Assembly (NCBI GenBank): GCA_902725215.1
Contig: CACUVI010000030.1
Location: 119,444-183,443 of the forward strand
DNA: 64,000 bases
Source: Rhodospirillaceae bacterium LM-1
Lineage (GTDB): Bacteria > Pseudomonadota > Alphaproteobacteria > Rhodospirillales > WMHbin7
Direction: 5' to 3'
This document shows, piece after piece, positions 55,683 through 63,107 of the stretch. Below the pieces are notes generated by a model, which ran no database searches, was not told where the DNA came from, and was given only the letters and a program-made list of their open reading frames with translations. The translations under genes and the position numbers were made by a program. The stretch's first letter is position 1, and each line of letters starts with the position of its first letter.

Positions 55683-56000
55683 TTTGGTGATAAGGCCAGT
55701 GGCTACGCAGCGACAGGCCAGGATTTTCACGTTTCGAAGTCCAATTGCTCCCAGCTGCTGGACAGTGAGATGCGGAATTCGCAGCCGGTCTCCCGCTCAC
55801 ATCGCAGCAATGCTTTCCGCCAACAATGTGGGTTTGCTTATCAGCAACAGGGCATCGACCGAGCGGGCAGTTCGGAGACTTGCCTTTGCGCTCTTGCCGG
55901 CATAATCGTCTGTGCCGCAACCTGCCATCGCCCTGTCAATCTGGCTTGTTTTCAGAATCTATAGCCGCGTCGTCCTTTGGTTCAGAGCATCGCCCAGTGA
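55683..56000. other. Non-coding stretch upstream of phnC
   Basis: No frame here has coding character or a ribosome binding site, and the longest ones are artefacts. It probably derives partly from decay of the adjacent transposase gene. Confidence 0.4.
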
Positions 56001-56361
56001 GCCGCTCTCGCTATATGAGACATGCGCTGATGGTGAACCGCTATGGTCTGGCGGTTGCATCACGCACGTCAGCGGAACAACTGAACACGAGGCGGCGCTT
56101 GCACATGTAGGCAAGCATCACAAGGGCAGGGACGGTTCACGCTGGGGCCGACAAAGGTTGCGGTATCATGACCTTCGTCGAGGCGCTGCGATAACGCCGC
56201 ATCACGCCGCAATCGAGGACATATCTGGCAGCTGGCAGGACCCGCAAGGCCGCCAGGGGGCCGCCCTGTTGGTGATGGTGCGCTGGCTGGCGAAAGCGCA
56301 TGCGCACTTCACCTTCACTCTTGCCACCGACAATCTGGCTTGCCTTCAAGAGCCCGTTTAA
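56001..56361 (+). pseudogene. Decayed IS5-type transposase remnant
   Basis: Pieces of an IS5-type DDE transposase C-terminal half appear in different plus-strand frames: YMRHALMVNRYGLAVASRTS, then TTEHEAALAHVGKHHKGR, then GADKGCGIMTFVEALR with a stop and RRITPHAAIEDISG. A final HFTFTLATDNLACLQEPV matches the usual ending GWAFTFxxAAYNLVRLPKLL. Frameshifts, a stop and an internal deletion show it is dead. The N-terminal half and terminal repeats were not found. Confidence 0.6.
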
Positions 56362-56509
56362 GCACTTGTTTAGCGCGCCGAAATCGGGTGGACTGAAGCG
56401 GAAACGACCAATAGGCTACAATTAGCGTCACTCTAGTTGCAGAAACGCCTAAGCGGTGCTGAAAAAAATAGAAAAGCATCGCATAGGGAAAGAATTTTCC
56501 AGCCGCCAG

Positions 56510-57028
56510 CTAACGCCTGCGGCTGGGCGGGGCTGCGATGTCTTCGTCGTCTTCCTGCCTGGACACTTCCTCGCCCCATTCTGAAATCAGACGGCGCTGG
56601 ATGGACCTTAACTGCGTCAGGCGTCTTTGCGACGTCACGTCCAACCAAGCGCCGACCACCGGCGGCACGGACAGATGCATCACCCAACCCAGGCCCGCCG
56701 CGCCATACATGACGATCAGGTCGAAGGGGTTGGATAGAATGTGAAGGGCGTTGTTCATGGAATGCGCCTCGAACCACAGCTTCATGAGGTAAGGGGCGAC
56801 GCCCGCCAAATTGAGACCGGCCACCGAAACCCAACCATAGCGGTAAGGGCTTCGGTCAACGATATAGGCCACGATCGACGGCAGCATGGATAGGCCCAGA
56901 AACACCCAAGTCGGCAAAAAGAAAAACAGAGCGGGCGGGCCCAGAACCAGCAACCCCAACGTAATGCGCCCACGACCGATGCCGCCTTGGGGGTTAGGTA
57001 TTTTTTTGGTTGGTTTCTTCTTGGCCAT
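56510..57028 (-). CDS. Small membrane protein paired with pseudokinase
   Basis: I do not recognise a named family. The 172-residue protein has a Lys-rich N-terminus (MAKKKPTKKIP), at least three hydrophobic segments (about 25-60, 65-80 and 105-125) and a polar acidic C-terminal tail (SEWGEEVSRQEDDEDI). It lies 9 bp after the pseudokinase gene on the same strand, so the two form an operon; the pseudokinase also has a membrane helix, and a complex is plausible. About 150 bp of non-coding sequence separates its end from the dead transposase. Confidence 0.72.
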   Translation of the reverse strand: MAKKKPTKKIPNPQGGIGRGRITLGLLVLGPPALFFFLPTWVFLGLSMLPSIVAYIVDRSPYRYGWVSVAGLNLAGVAPYLMKLWFEAHSMNNALHILSNPFDLIVMYGAAGLGWVMHLSVPPVVGAWLDVTSQRRLTQLRSIQRRLISEWGEEVSRQEDDEDIAAPPSRRR

Positions 57029-57037
57029 ACCGTACCC

Positions 57038-59101
57038 CTAGAAGAACCGGATCATCAGAAGAATGCTAAGCACGATCAGCGCCAGCATCATGGAAATCAC
57101 CCCGGCCGCCTGATGCCCATAGCGCGTGGCCTGCTGATTGCGCCGCTCGGACCCCGATTCGATTTCGCCCGCCTCCTGGCTGGATGCCGCATATTCCGCC
57201 CGGGCCAGCATATAGCCATCCTCGTCGCGCCGCTTTTCCTCGTGATTGTCGATATAGGCGAACAGCTCTGGCAGATTGCCCGAACGCACCAGCCGGGGCA
57301 GCTCCTTTTCCATATCGCGCCGTCTGGCCCGGCTGTGGAAGGCGCCGACCACGGGGCCGAGATGCGCGCCCATCCATGAGGCTAGGCCCGGCAGGCTTTC
57401 AGGACCCAACCGCCATTGCACGGTGCCCAAAAGGCTGAGCATGCCCAAAAGCTGGTTCTGCGACGATTTGTCATTGAGCGCCGTTATCTGCCGCTCGACA
57501 TTGAAATCGAACCGGCAGGCGATGAAGGCCGCGATATGGCGATCCATCGGCATGGTTCTGGGGTCGATCTTCTTGGCGGTCTGCTCCAGCGCCGGCAGCA
57601 ATTCGCCGATATCGACCACGAAGGAATCGGCCACCAGCGGACTTTGACAAGGCAGGGCCTCGTTCAGGTCGTAGAGCACCCGCTCAAGGCCGTAGCCCAT
57701 GGCGGTTTGCTGCATATAGGCCTTCAAATCCTTGAACAGATTGTCGATCTGCGAGTTCGAAGCGTCGTATTCAGGCCTGGTTTCGAACCAGATGTGCGGC
57801 ACGTCTCGCAGAATGCATTCCGCGAACAACTTAGGATCGGCCTTCGATCCCATGATGACGGCCAGGGCCGGGCCGAAGCCGAGCGGCAGCGCCGAGAAGC
57901 CCTTGTAGCGAATGGGCGACATTGGATCGAGCAACATCAAAACCCGCGTGACCAGCAAATCCTCGGCCGCCTTCTGATCTGCGCCTGGCGCTTGTTTGAC
58001 CGCCTTGATGGCCGCGCTGACCTGATCGGCCATCTCCTTATTCTCGATGCCGCGCCGCAACCAAACTTCAAGCTGTCCATCCAGCATGGGTTCGGCGGCC
58101 TTGCCCCAGTTCTCGGCCATCACGAAGGCCAGTTCGCGCGCCGTATTGTACTCCTCGCCCAAAAAGGCAAAGCCGCGCACGGCCCGCTTTTCCTGCTTGG
58201 GCTGCAAGGGCGAAAGACGCCGTCCATTCGTCCAAAGATCGAGATCGTTGACCGTCCAGCGTTCGGACGGATCGTCGCACAAAAGGCCGCGCAAAAGCTC
58301 GATCATCGACAGCGGCAAACGTTCTTCGCCCACCACCAAAGAATAGGTTCCCTTGGTGATCTTGGACTTGATCATCTGACTGGCTTCGACCCCCTTCAAA
58401 GGATCGCGCCCCAGTTTCAACATCAGCATGGACACGCCCAACGCGTACAGATCGTCGGCATGTCCGCCGCTGCCCCTAGCGGCGGGCAGGCACATGCCCG
58501 CTTCGATGCCTTCGAACAACACCGGCTGATCGTAGGCTGGCGGCGAAGTCACGCAATCGCCCAGCACCATCTGTTCGCAAAGATCATCCATCCAGAACAG
58601 GTTTGTGGGACGGATGGCGCGGTGGCTGATGCCACGGCCGGACAGTTCCTTTAGCGCCAGGGCCATTTGCGGCACTATTTTCTTGACCAGTTCATATTCG
58701 TCGAGCGGCGCGATCTCTGATTCCAGCGACGGCATGACCCGACCGCCCAAGGGGCGCTGATAGATGACGATCATGCATTGCCGTCCGGCGAGCGGCCATT
58801 CCGCCACCCCCCAATCCAAAAGCGGCATGACCCCGTTGATCTGTTGACCCTTCAGGCTGCGCAGAACATTGATCCGGGGCGGCAGTTCGGGTTTGCAGAC
58901 ATAGGCCAGCAAATAGCTGTTGGGGTCCCGTTTGTCGGAACAGGCGAAGGCGGTGGCGCTGGGCTGATCGAAATCGAACATGGGGGTGGCCGGAAAGACC
59001 TGATACCGGTCTCTCAGCAAGATAGGCGTGCCAGCCCCCTTCACGGGTTCCTTGCGAACGACGGCCGCCGCCTCTTTCTTTTTTTCGGGTTCCTTGGCCA
59101 T
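57038..59101 (-). CDS. Membrane-anchored pseudokinase-like protein
   Basis: The start is the ATG at 59101 with GGGAGG upstream; the frame extends to 59161. The 687-residue protein has a Ser/Thr kinase-like domain (about 30-320) with the kinase lobe pattern GISHRAIRPTNLFWMDD. The catalytic HRD is HRA (D to A at residue 162) and the DFG position is DCV. No glycine loop or VAVK lysine is evident, so it should not phosphorylate. A helical region without a known domain (about 340-640) follows, and a single C-terminal helix (about 667-685, VISMMLALIVLSILLMI) anchors it with the kinase domain in the cytoplasm. It is cotranscribed with a small membrane protein. Function is unknown; a scaffold or sensor role is inferred. 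Confidence 0.82.
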   Translation of the reverse strand: MAKEPEKKKEAAAVVRKEPVKGAGTPILLRDRYQVFPATPMFDFDQPSATAFACSDKRDPNSYLLAYVCKPELPPRINVLRSLKGQQINGVMPLLDWGVAEWPLAGRQCMIVIYQRPLGGRVMPSLESEIAPLDEYELVKKIVPQMALALKELSGRGISHRAIRPTNLFWMDDLCEQMVLGDCVTSPPAYDQPVLFEGIEAGMCLPAARGSGGHADDLYALGVSMLMLKLGRDPLKGVEASQMIKSKITKGTYSLVVGEERLPLSMIELLRGLLCDDPSERWTVNDLDLWTNGRRLSPLQPKQEKRAVRGFAFLGEEYNTARELAFVMAENWGKAAEPMLDGQLEVWLRRGIENKEMADQVSAAIKAVKQAPGADQKAAEDLLVTRVLMLLDPMSPIRYKGFSALPLGFGPALAVIMGSKADPKLFAECILRDVPHIWFETRPEYDASNSQIDNLFKDLKAYMQQTAMGYGLERVLYDLNEALPCQSPLVADSFVVDIGELLPALEQTAKKIDPRTMPMDRHIAAFIACRFDFNVERQITALNDKSSQNQLLGMLSLLGTVQWRLGPESLPGLASWMGAHLGPVVGAFHSRARRRDMEKELPRLVRSGNLPELFAYIDNHEEKRRDEDGYMLARAEYAASSQEAGEIESGSERRNQQATRYGHQAAGVISMMLALIVLSILLMIRFF

Positions 59102-59190
59102 CCGGCCTCCCGCTCCCTTCCCTGTTCCTTGAAAAGTAAGGGGAAACCGCGATAAAGACAACCGCCATGCGCAATTTTCCCGCTCGGCTG

Positions 59191-59230
59191 TTGATTTCGC
59201 TCACATCTCTCACATATAACATGAGCGAAA
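59191..59230 (+). promoter_or_regulatory. Promoter with flanking inverted repeat, BAX-inhibitor gene
   Basis: TTGATT (59191-59196), 18 bases, then TATAAC (59215-59220) precede the gene. A perfect 9-bp inverted repeat, TTTCGCTCA (59195-59203) and TGAGCGAAA (59222-59230), brackets the -10 element and could be an operator. Confidence 0.5.
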
Positions 59231-59252
59231 TAGGTTACAGAGAGGAACCCCC

Positions 59253-59969
59253 ATGGCATTCGAAACCATTCGCCGCACGACCACGGTTGCCGGCACTCAA
59301 AGCGCAGCCATCGACCAGGGCCTGCGCTCCTATATGCTGCGCGTTTACAATTACATGGGTTCGGGGCTGGCGCTGACCGGCATCGTATCGGCGCTCATCG
59401 CCTCGAACGAGGCCCTGATGCAGACCCTGTTCGGCACCGGCCTGATGTGGGTGGTCATGTTGGCCCCCTTGGCGCTGGTCTTCTTCCTCAGCTTCCGCGT
59501 CCAGAAGATGAGCCTGCAAGCGGTGCAGATCACTTTCTGGGGTTATGCCGCCCTGATGGGCGCCGCCCTTGCTCCCATCTTCATCGTCTATACCGAGACC
59601 AGCATCGCCAGAACATTCTTCATCTGCGCCGCCACCTTTGGCGCGATGAGCCTGTACGGCTACACCACCAAGCGCGACCTGTCGGGCTTCGGTTCGTTCC
59701 TGTTCATGGGACTGATCGGCGTCATCCTGGCCAGTGTGGTCAACATCTTCTTGAAGTCGACGATGATGGAACTGGTCATCTCGGCCGTCGGCGTGCTGGT
59801 CTTCACCGGCCTGACCGCCTACGACACCCAGAAGATCAAGGAAATGTACTTCGAGGCCGACAGTCTCGAGGCCGCGGGCAAGAAGGCCGTGATGGGCGCT
59901 TTGTCGCTGTACATGGACTTCCTGAACCTGTTCTTGATGCTGCTGCGCTTCTTCGGCGAACGCCGCTAA
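59253..59969 (+). CDS. BAX inhibitor-1/YccA family membrane protein
   Basis: The 238-residue protein has seven hydrophobic helices and the TMBIM pattern: LRVYNYMGSGLALTGIVSAL near the start, SLYGYTTKRDLSGFGSFLFMGL in the middle and GLTAYDTQKIKEMYFEAD, then LYMDFLNLFLMLLRFFGERR at the end. Family members are inner membrane proteins linked to calcium leak or FtsH-related quality control. GAGAGGAA precedes the ATG. The gene stands alone, with its own promoter and a strong terminator. Confidence 0.9.
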   Translation: MAFETIRRTTTVAGTQSAAIDQGLRSYMLRVYNYMGSGLALTGIVSALIASNEALMQTLFGTGLMWVVMLAPLALVFFLSFRVQKMSLQAVQITFWGYAALMGAALAPIFIVYTETSIARTFFICAATFGAMSLYGYTTKRDLSGFGSFLFMGLIGVILASVVNIFLKSTMMELVISAVGVLVFTGLTAYDTQKIKEMYFEADSLEAAGKKAVMGALSLYMDFLNLFLMLLRFFGERR

Positions 59970-59997
59970 TCGCCAGCACAGAGCTTCGCGCAAAGAA

Positions 59998-60027
59998 AAG
60001 GCCGGGGACTTCCCCGGCCTTTTTTCT
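59998..60027 (+). terminator. Terminator after the BAX-inhibitor gene
   Basis: AAGGCCGGGGA and TCCCCGGCCTT form an 11-bp stem with a very short loop followed by a T run. It lies 29 bp after the stop codon. Confidence 0.88.
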
Positions 60028-60060
60028 TGAGAACATTGCGTGGGCTTTCAGACCTGCCCG

Positions 60061-60651
60061 TTAGACCTGCCCGTCCCAGCCCATTTCGAAATCGAGCACG
60101 GCGTGCAGCAGGGCCAGATGCAAGATTTCCACGAAACCGTACTGATGCGAGGCGACATGCAGGTTGATGTCGCCCAAGCGGCGCAAAGGATTTGTGCCGT
60201 CGAAGCCCGACAGGGTCACCACGGCCATCCCCTTGCTCTTGGCGGTTTCCGCCGCCTTCAGGATATTGGCCGAGCGGCCCGAACTGGAAATGGCGATCAA
60301 CAGGTCGCCCGAGCGCCCATGCAGCCCGATCGGATGGGAAAAGACGTTTTCATAGCCCAGATCGTTGGCCAGACAGGTCAACTGGGCGCCGTCGTTCAAG
60401 GCCAGCGAACGCAAATTGCCGTTTTTCGAGTAATCGATGGCTAAATGGCTGGCGATCCCGGCGCTGCCGCCATTGCCGATGAAATACAGCGTATGGCCCG
60501 CCTCGTGGGTCACGCGAGCCAGGGCGCGGATGCGCCCGATGGCTTCGTCCAGAACCAGCGCCTTTCCGGCCCCGTCGCTGGCATGGGCCGAACGCCCCAG
60601 GTCGGACAACAGGTCGAAATAGCGGGTCAACTGTTTCGTCGTATCGGTCAT
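60061..60651 (-). CDS. SIS-domain phosphosugar isomerase, GmhA-like
   Basis: The 196-residue single-domain SIS protein has FIGNGGSAGIASHLAIDYSKNG, ISSSGRSANILKAAETAKSKGMAVVTLSGF and a C-terminal helix with VEILHLALLHAV, all typical of phosphoheptose isomerases (GmhA). These turn sedoheptulose 7-phosphate into heptose 7-phosphate for LPS core. The lack of other heptose genes nearby leaves DiaA-like or other SIS roles possible. It faces the BAX-inhibitor gene and is divergent from the GNAT-CNB gene. Confidence 0.82.
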   Translation of the reverse strand: MTDTTKQLTRYFDLLSDLGRSAHASDGAGKALVLDEAIGRIRALARVTHEAGHTLYFIGNGGSAGIASHLAIDYSKNGNLRSLALNDGAQLTCLANDLGYENVFSHPIGLHGRSGDLLIAISSSGRSANILKAAETAKSKGMAVVTLSGFDGTNPLRRLGDINLHVASHQYGFVEILHLALLHAVLDFEMGWDGQV

Positions 60652-60753
60652 GAGCTTTCTTAGCGCAACCAGGTGCCCGGAGCAATACTCCGGCGTGCGC
60701 TTTTTGAATCAAGCTGCTAGAATGGCATTTCTCGGGGGAGAACAGTCCAACTC

Positions 60754-61977
60754 ATGGCACAAGCCGATACCGTCCAGTCTTTGCGCATCAGCCAAGCCCG
60801 CTCGGCGGACGAGCGGGAGGCTGTCTGGCGATTCCGTTATGGCGTTTACGTCGAGGAAATGGGCAAGATCGCCCTGGCCAACGCCGACCACAAGCGGCGC
60901 TTCCTGACCGACGAATTGGACGAGGACGCCCTGATCCTCTATGCCCAGGAAGGCGATGCCGTGGTCGCCACGCTGCGCATCAACAATGCCAAGCGCACCC
61001 GCCTGCCGCCCGCCCTGGAGACGGCCTATCGACTGTCTCGCTTCAGCGCCATTGCGCCAGAACGATTGAGCTTTTCGTCGCGCCTGATGGTGGCTAGGGA
61101 TTTGCGCGGATCGGTCGCCCTACACAAAATCCTGAGCCGGGCCTATGAACTGGGGTTGGAAAGCGGCGTCGTTTACGATTTTTGCTATTGCGCGCCAGCC
61201 TTGATCGAATTGTACGAACATCTGGGATACAGGCCTTACACGGAAAACTTCCTGGACCCCGAAGTGGGATATCGCGTTCCGCTGATCCTGGCCTTGAAGG
61301 ACGCCATCCACCTGGAAGCAGTGCAATCGCCTTTCTGGCGCAAGCTCAAGAACCGGCCGGACATGTGGCAGGAGCAAAAGGACGCCGACTGGCTGGCCCG
61401 CGAATTCCCCGCCACCACCAAGGCGGCGCGCTGGGGAGCTGGCGAAGATGCTTTCTGGCAGTTCCTGGCCGACAAACTTCGCCCCTCGACAGGCAGCCGG
61501 GTGCCTTTGCTCGAGGACCTGTCGGAGGACGAGCGCAAGCGGGTCTTGAAAAGCGGCACCGTCTTGTCGTGCCGGGCGGGCGACACGATCCTGCGCGCCG
61601 GCGACGTGGGCAACGAACTGTTCGTGGTTCTTTCCGGGCTGGCCGAGGTTCGCTTGTCCAAGGCCAAGCAGACGATCGCCGTTCTCGAGCCGGGCCAAGT
61701 GTTCGGTGAGATCGCCTTCATCGCCAACGTCAAACGCTCGGCCGACGTGGTGGCGCTGGCCGAAAGCGAAATCCTGGTCGTGTCGCAGACCTTCTTGCGA
61801 AAGCTGATGCGCTCGGCGCCCGATCTAGCCTCGAAGGTCTTGTTCAACCTGTCGCGCGTGCTGTGCGAGCGGCTGGTCTATTCAACGCGCTCGATGCTGC
61901 CCGAAAAGCCCAAGCCGCCCGAAAAGCCAGCCAAGACGTCAGGCGCCAAGAAAACAATCACAATCCGCACTGGTTAA
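60754..61977 (+). CDS. GNAT acyltransferase fused to a cyclic nucleotide-binding domain
   Basis: The 407-residue protein has an N-terminal GNAT domain (about 10-190) of the acyl-homoserine lactone/N-acyl amino acid synthase type: VWRFRYGVYVEEMGKI, VATLRINNAKRTRLP, SFSSRLMVARDLRGS and CAPALIELYEHLGYRPY. A linker leads to a cNMP-binding domain (about 255-385: GDTILRAGDVGNELFVVLSGLAEVR, LEPGQVFGEIAFIANVKRSADVVA). It ends in a Pro/Lys-rich tail. The arrangement suggests ligand-gated acyl transfer; substrate and nucleotide are unknown. A GAGAA motif precedes the ATG. No regulator of the LuxR type is adjacent. Confidence 0.85.
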   Translation: MAQADTVQSLRISQARSADEREAVWRFRYGVYVEEMGKIALANADHKRRFLTDELDEDALILYAQEGDAVVATLRINNAKRTRLPPALETAYRLSRFSAIAPERLSFSSRLMVARDLRGSVALHKILSRAYELGLESGVVYDFCYCAPALIELYEHLGYRPYTENFLDPEVGYRVPLILALKDAIHLEAVQSPFWRKLKNRPDMWQEQKDADWLAREFPATTKAARWGAGEDAFWQFLADKLRPSTGSRVPLLEDLSEDERKRVLKSGTVLSCRAGDTILRAGDVGNELFVVLSGLAEVRLSKAKQTIAVLEPGQVFGEIAFIANVKRSADVVALAESEILVVSQTFLRKLMRSAPDLASKVLFNLSRVLCERLVYSTRSMLPEKPKPPEKPAKTSGAKKTITIRTG

Positions 61978-62209
61978 TGCATTCTGATGAACCTCTCAAC
62001 GCCTTGTTAAGCGGCAGTGTAAAGTGTCAAGAGCAAGAAGGTTCATCTCAAGGATTAAGACAACGTCTTGCAGGACAGGAAATAGGTTGCGCAGCTTGCA
62101 AGCCCCTTGTGATTTCGTCGTTCATGCAGTCATACCCTTGCAGATATCCGAAAGATTTGCTTACTAGCTGGTCGCACTCAACCTGCGGAAAAGGTCGTGA
62201 ACGTAATGC
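61978..62209. other. Non-coding remnant region, IS-flank
   Basis: Between the GNAT-CNB gene and the IS3 remnant no gene is supported. An inverted pair, GATGAACCT (61986-61994) and AGGTTCATC (62039-62047), may be part of a former element's edge or a weak terminator hairpin. Confidence 0.4.
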
Positions 62210-62430
62210 CTGCCTGGCCAGCGTTCGCCGAACCGGCAGATGCGATTGGTCGACCAGACCGATGATCTCAAGCTTCTCCGGGACGGGATATCTCACTCAT
62301 CGTCTCCGCCATTCGATCATGCTTTTTTACGCAGACGGTTCTCAAGCGTAAGGTTCGCCACCAGTTTCTGCATGTCGTGGACTTGGGATTTTTGGATTTT
62401 GATCTGCCGCGTCTGGCGATGTGCGTTTCC
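62210..62430 (-). pseudogene. IS3-type transposase remnant (orfA end, orfB start)
   Basis: On the minus strand a frame reads QIKIQKSQVHDMQKLVANLT then LENRLRKKA and a stop, the end of an IS3-type orfA. A GTG 21 bp later begins RYPVPEKLEIIGLVDQSHLP then VRRTLA, the start of the partner orfB. The following sequence loses similarity and the rest of both genes is missing. The element is dead. Confidence 0.7.
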
Positions 62431-62706
62431 AAGCCCATGTGTCCCACCTCTGTGTACCAGGGACGAGGCGGCCCAGATTTGGCGCCTGAAACGCATTGTA
62501 ATTCAATATATTGGAGGTATTTTGGCGGAGCGTAGGCGCCTCCCGATGAACCTTCTCCATCTTACCGCCATATACTGCAATGCCGCATCATCCTGATATT
62601 CGGCCTACATACAAGACCATATATTTATGTATAGGAAATTATATTTATACGCATCACGCAATCAGATTTAATGTGAGCACCATCACCACTATAGAAAGAT
62701 TGTGTC
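62431..62706. other. AT-rich non-coding stretch
   Basis: The base composition falls well below that of the neighbouring genes, especially at 62580-62700. I see no gene, only possible promoter-like AT patches before the short frame at 62707. Confidence 0.4.
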
Positions 62707-62880
62707 ATGCCTGTTCCTGCACGTCATCAAGTCAAGGAGGCCCTGCGGACGCTCGTCGCCGACAAGCGTTACTGGGACCGCAGCCACGGCGCCGAAATGC
62801 TGAGCGGCGAGGGATCGCATGATCTTTTGCTCAGCAAGATGCAGATGAGAAAATGGCACGATATTATGCTTCCTAATTAA
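62707..62880 (+). CDS. Possible small protein (57 aa)
   Basis: A short frame runs from ATG to TAA with codon use like neighbouring genes in its first half (KEALRTLVADKRYWDRSHG). The ribosome binding site is weak (AGAAAG, 7 nt upstream). I do not recognise the sequence; it may be the end of a decayed gene rather than a real product. Confidence 0.3.
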   Translation: MPVPARHQVKEALRTLVADKRYWDRSHGAEMLSGEGSHDLLLSKMQMRKWHDIMLPN

Positions 62881-63107
62881 TGGTTCGCACCACAAGGGAT
62901 GGGGTTGACGTGAAAGTTCTTTTTCTACTCCGGTAAAACGGCAAAGGGTTGGCGAGATCGGTCAACGAGAAGCAACCAACACGTTAAGCTTGTTGTTCTC
63001 GGTGCTGGACACTAACAAGATATTGTGGTCTAATCCATAAGGGGCTAATTTATCAAGCGTGGGAATTTAGGTTTGCCCTAGAGAAGAAAGGCTATCTCGG
63101 ACGGGGC
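62881..63107. other. Intergenic region before the pentapeptide gene
   Basis: No frame or RNA gene is supported in this stretch. It probably carries the promoter of the pentapeptide-repeat gene, but no clear element stands out. Confidence 0.35.

Noticed and set aside
55912..56361. A 149-codon plus-strand frame as a gene
   Set aside because: Its second half matches pieces of a decayed transposase, and the similarity moves between frames, so the frame is accidental.
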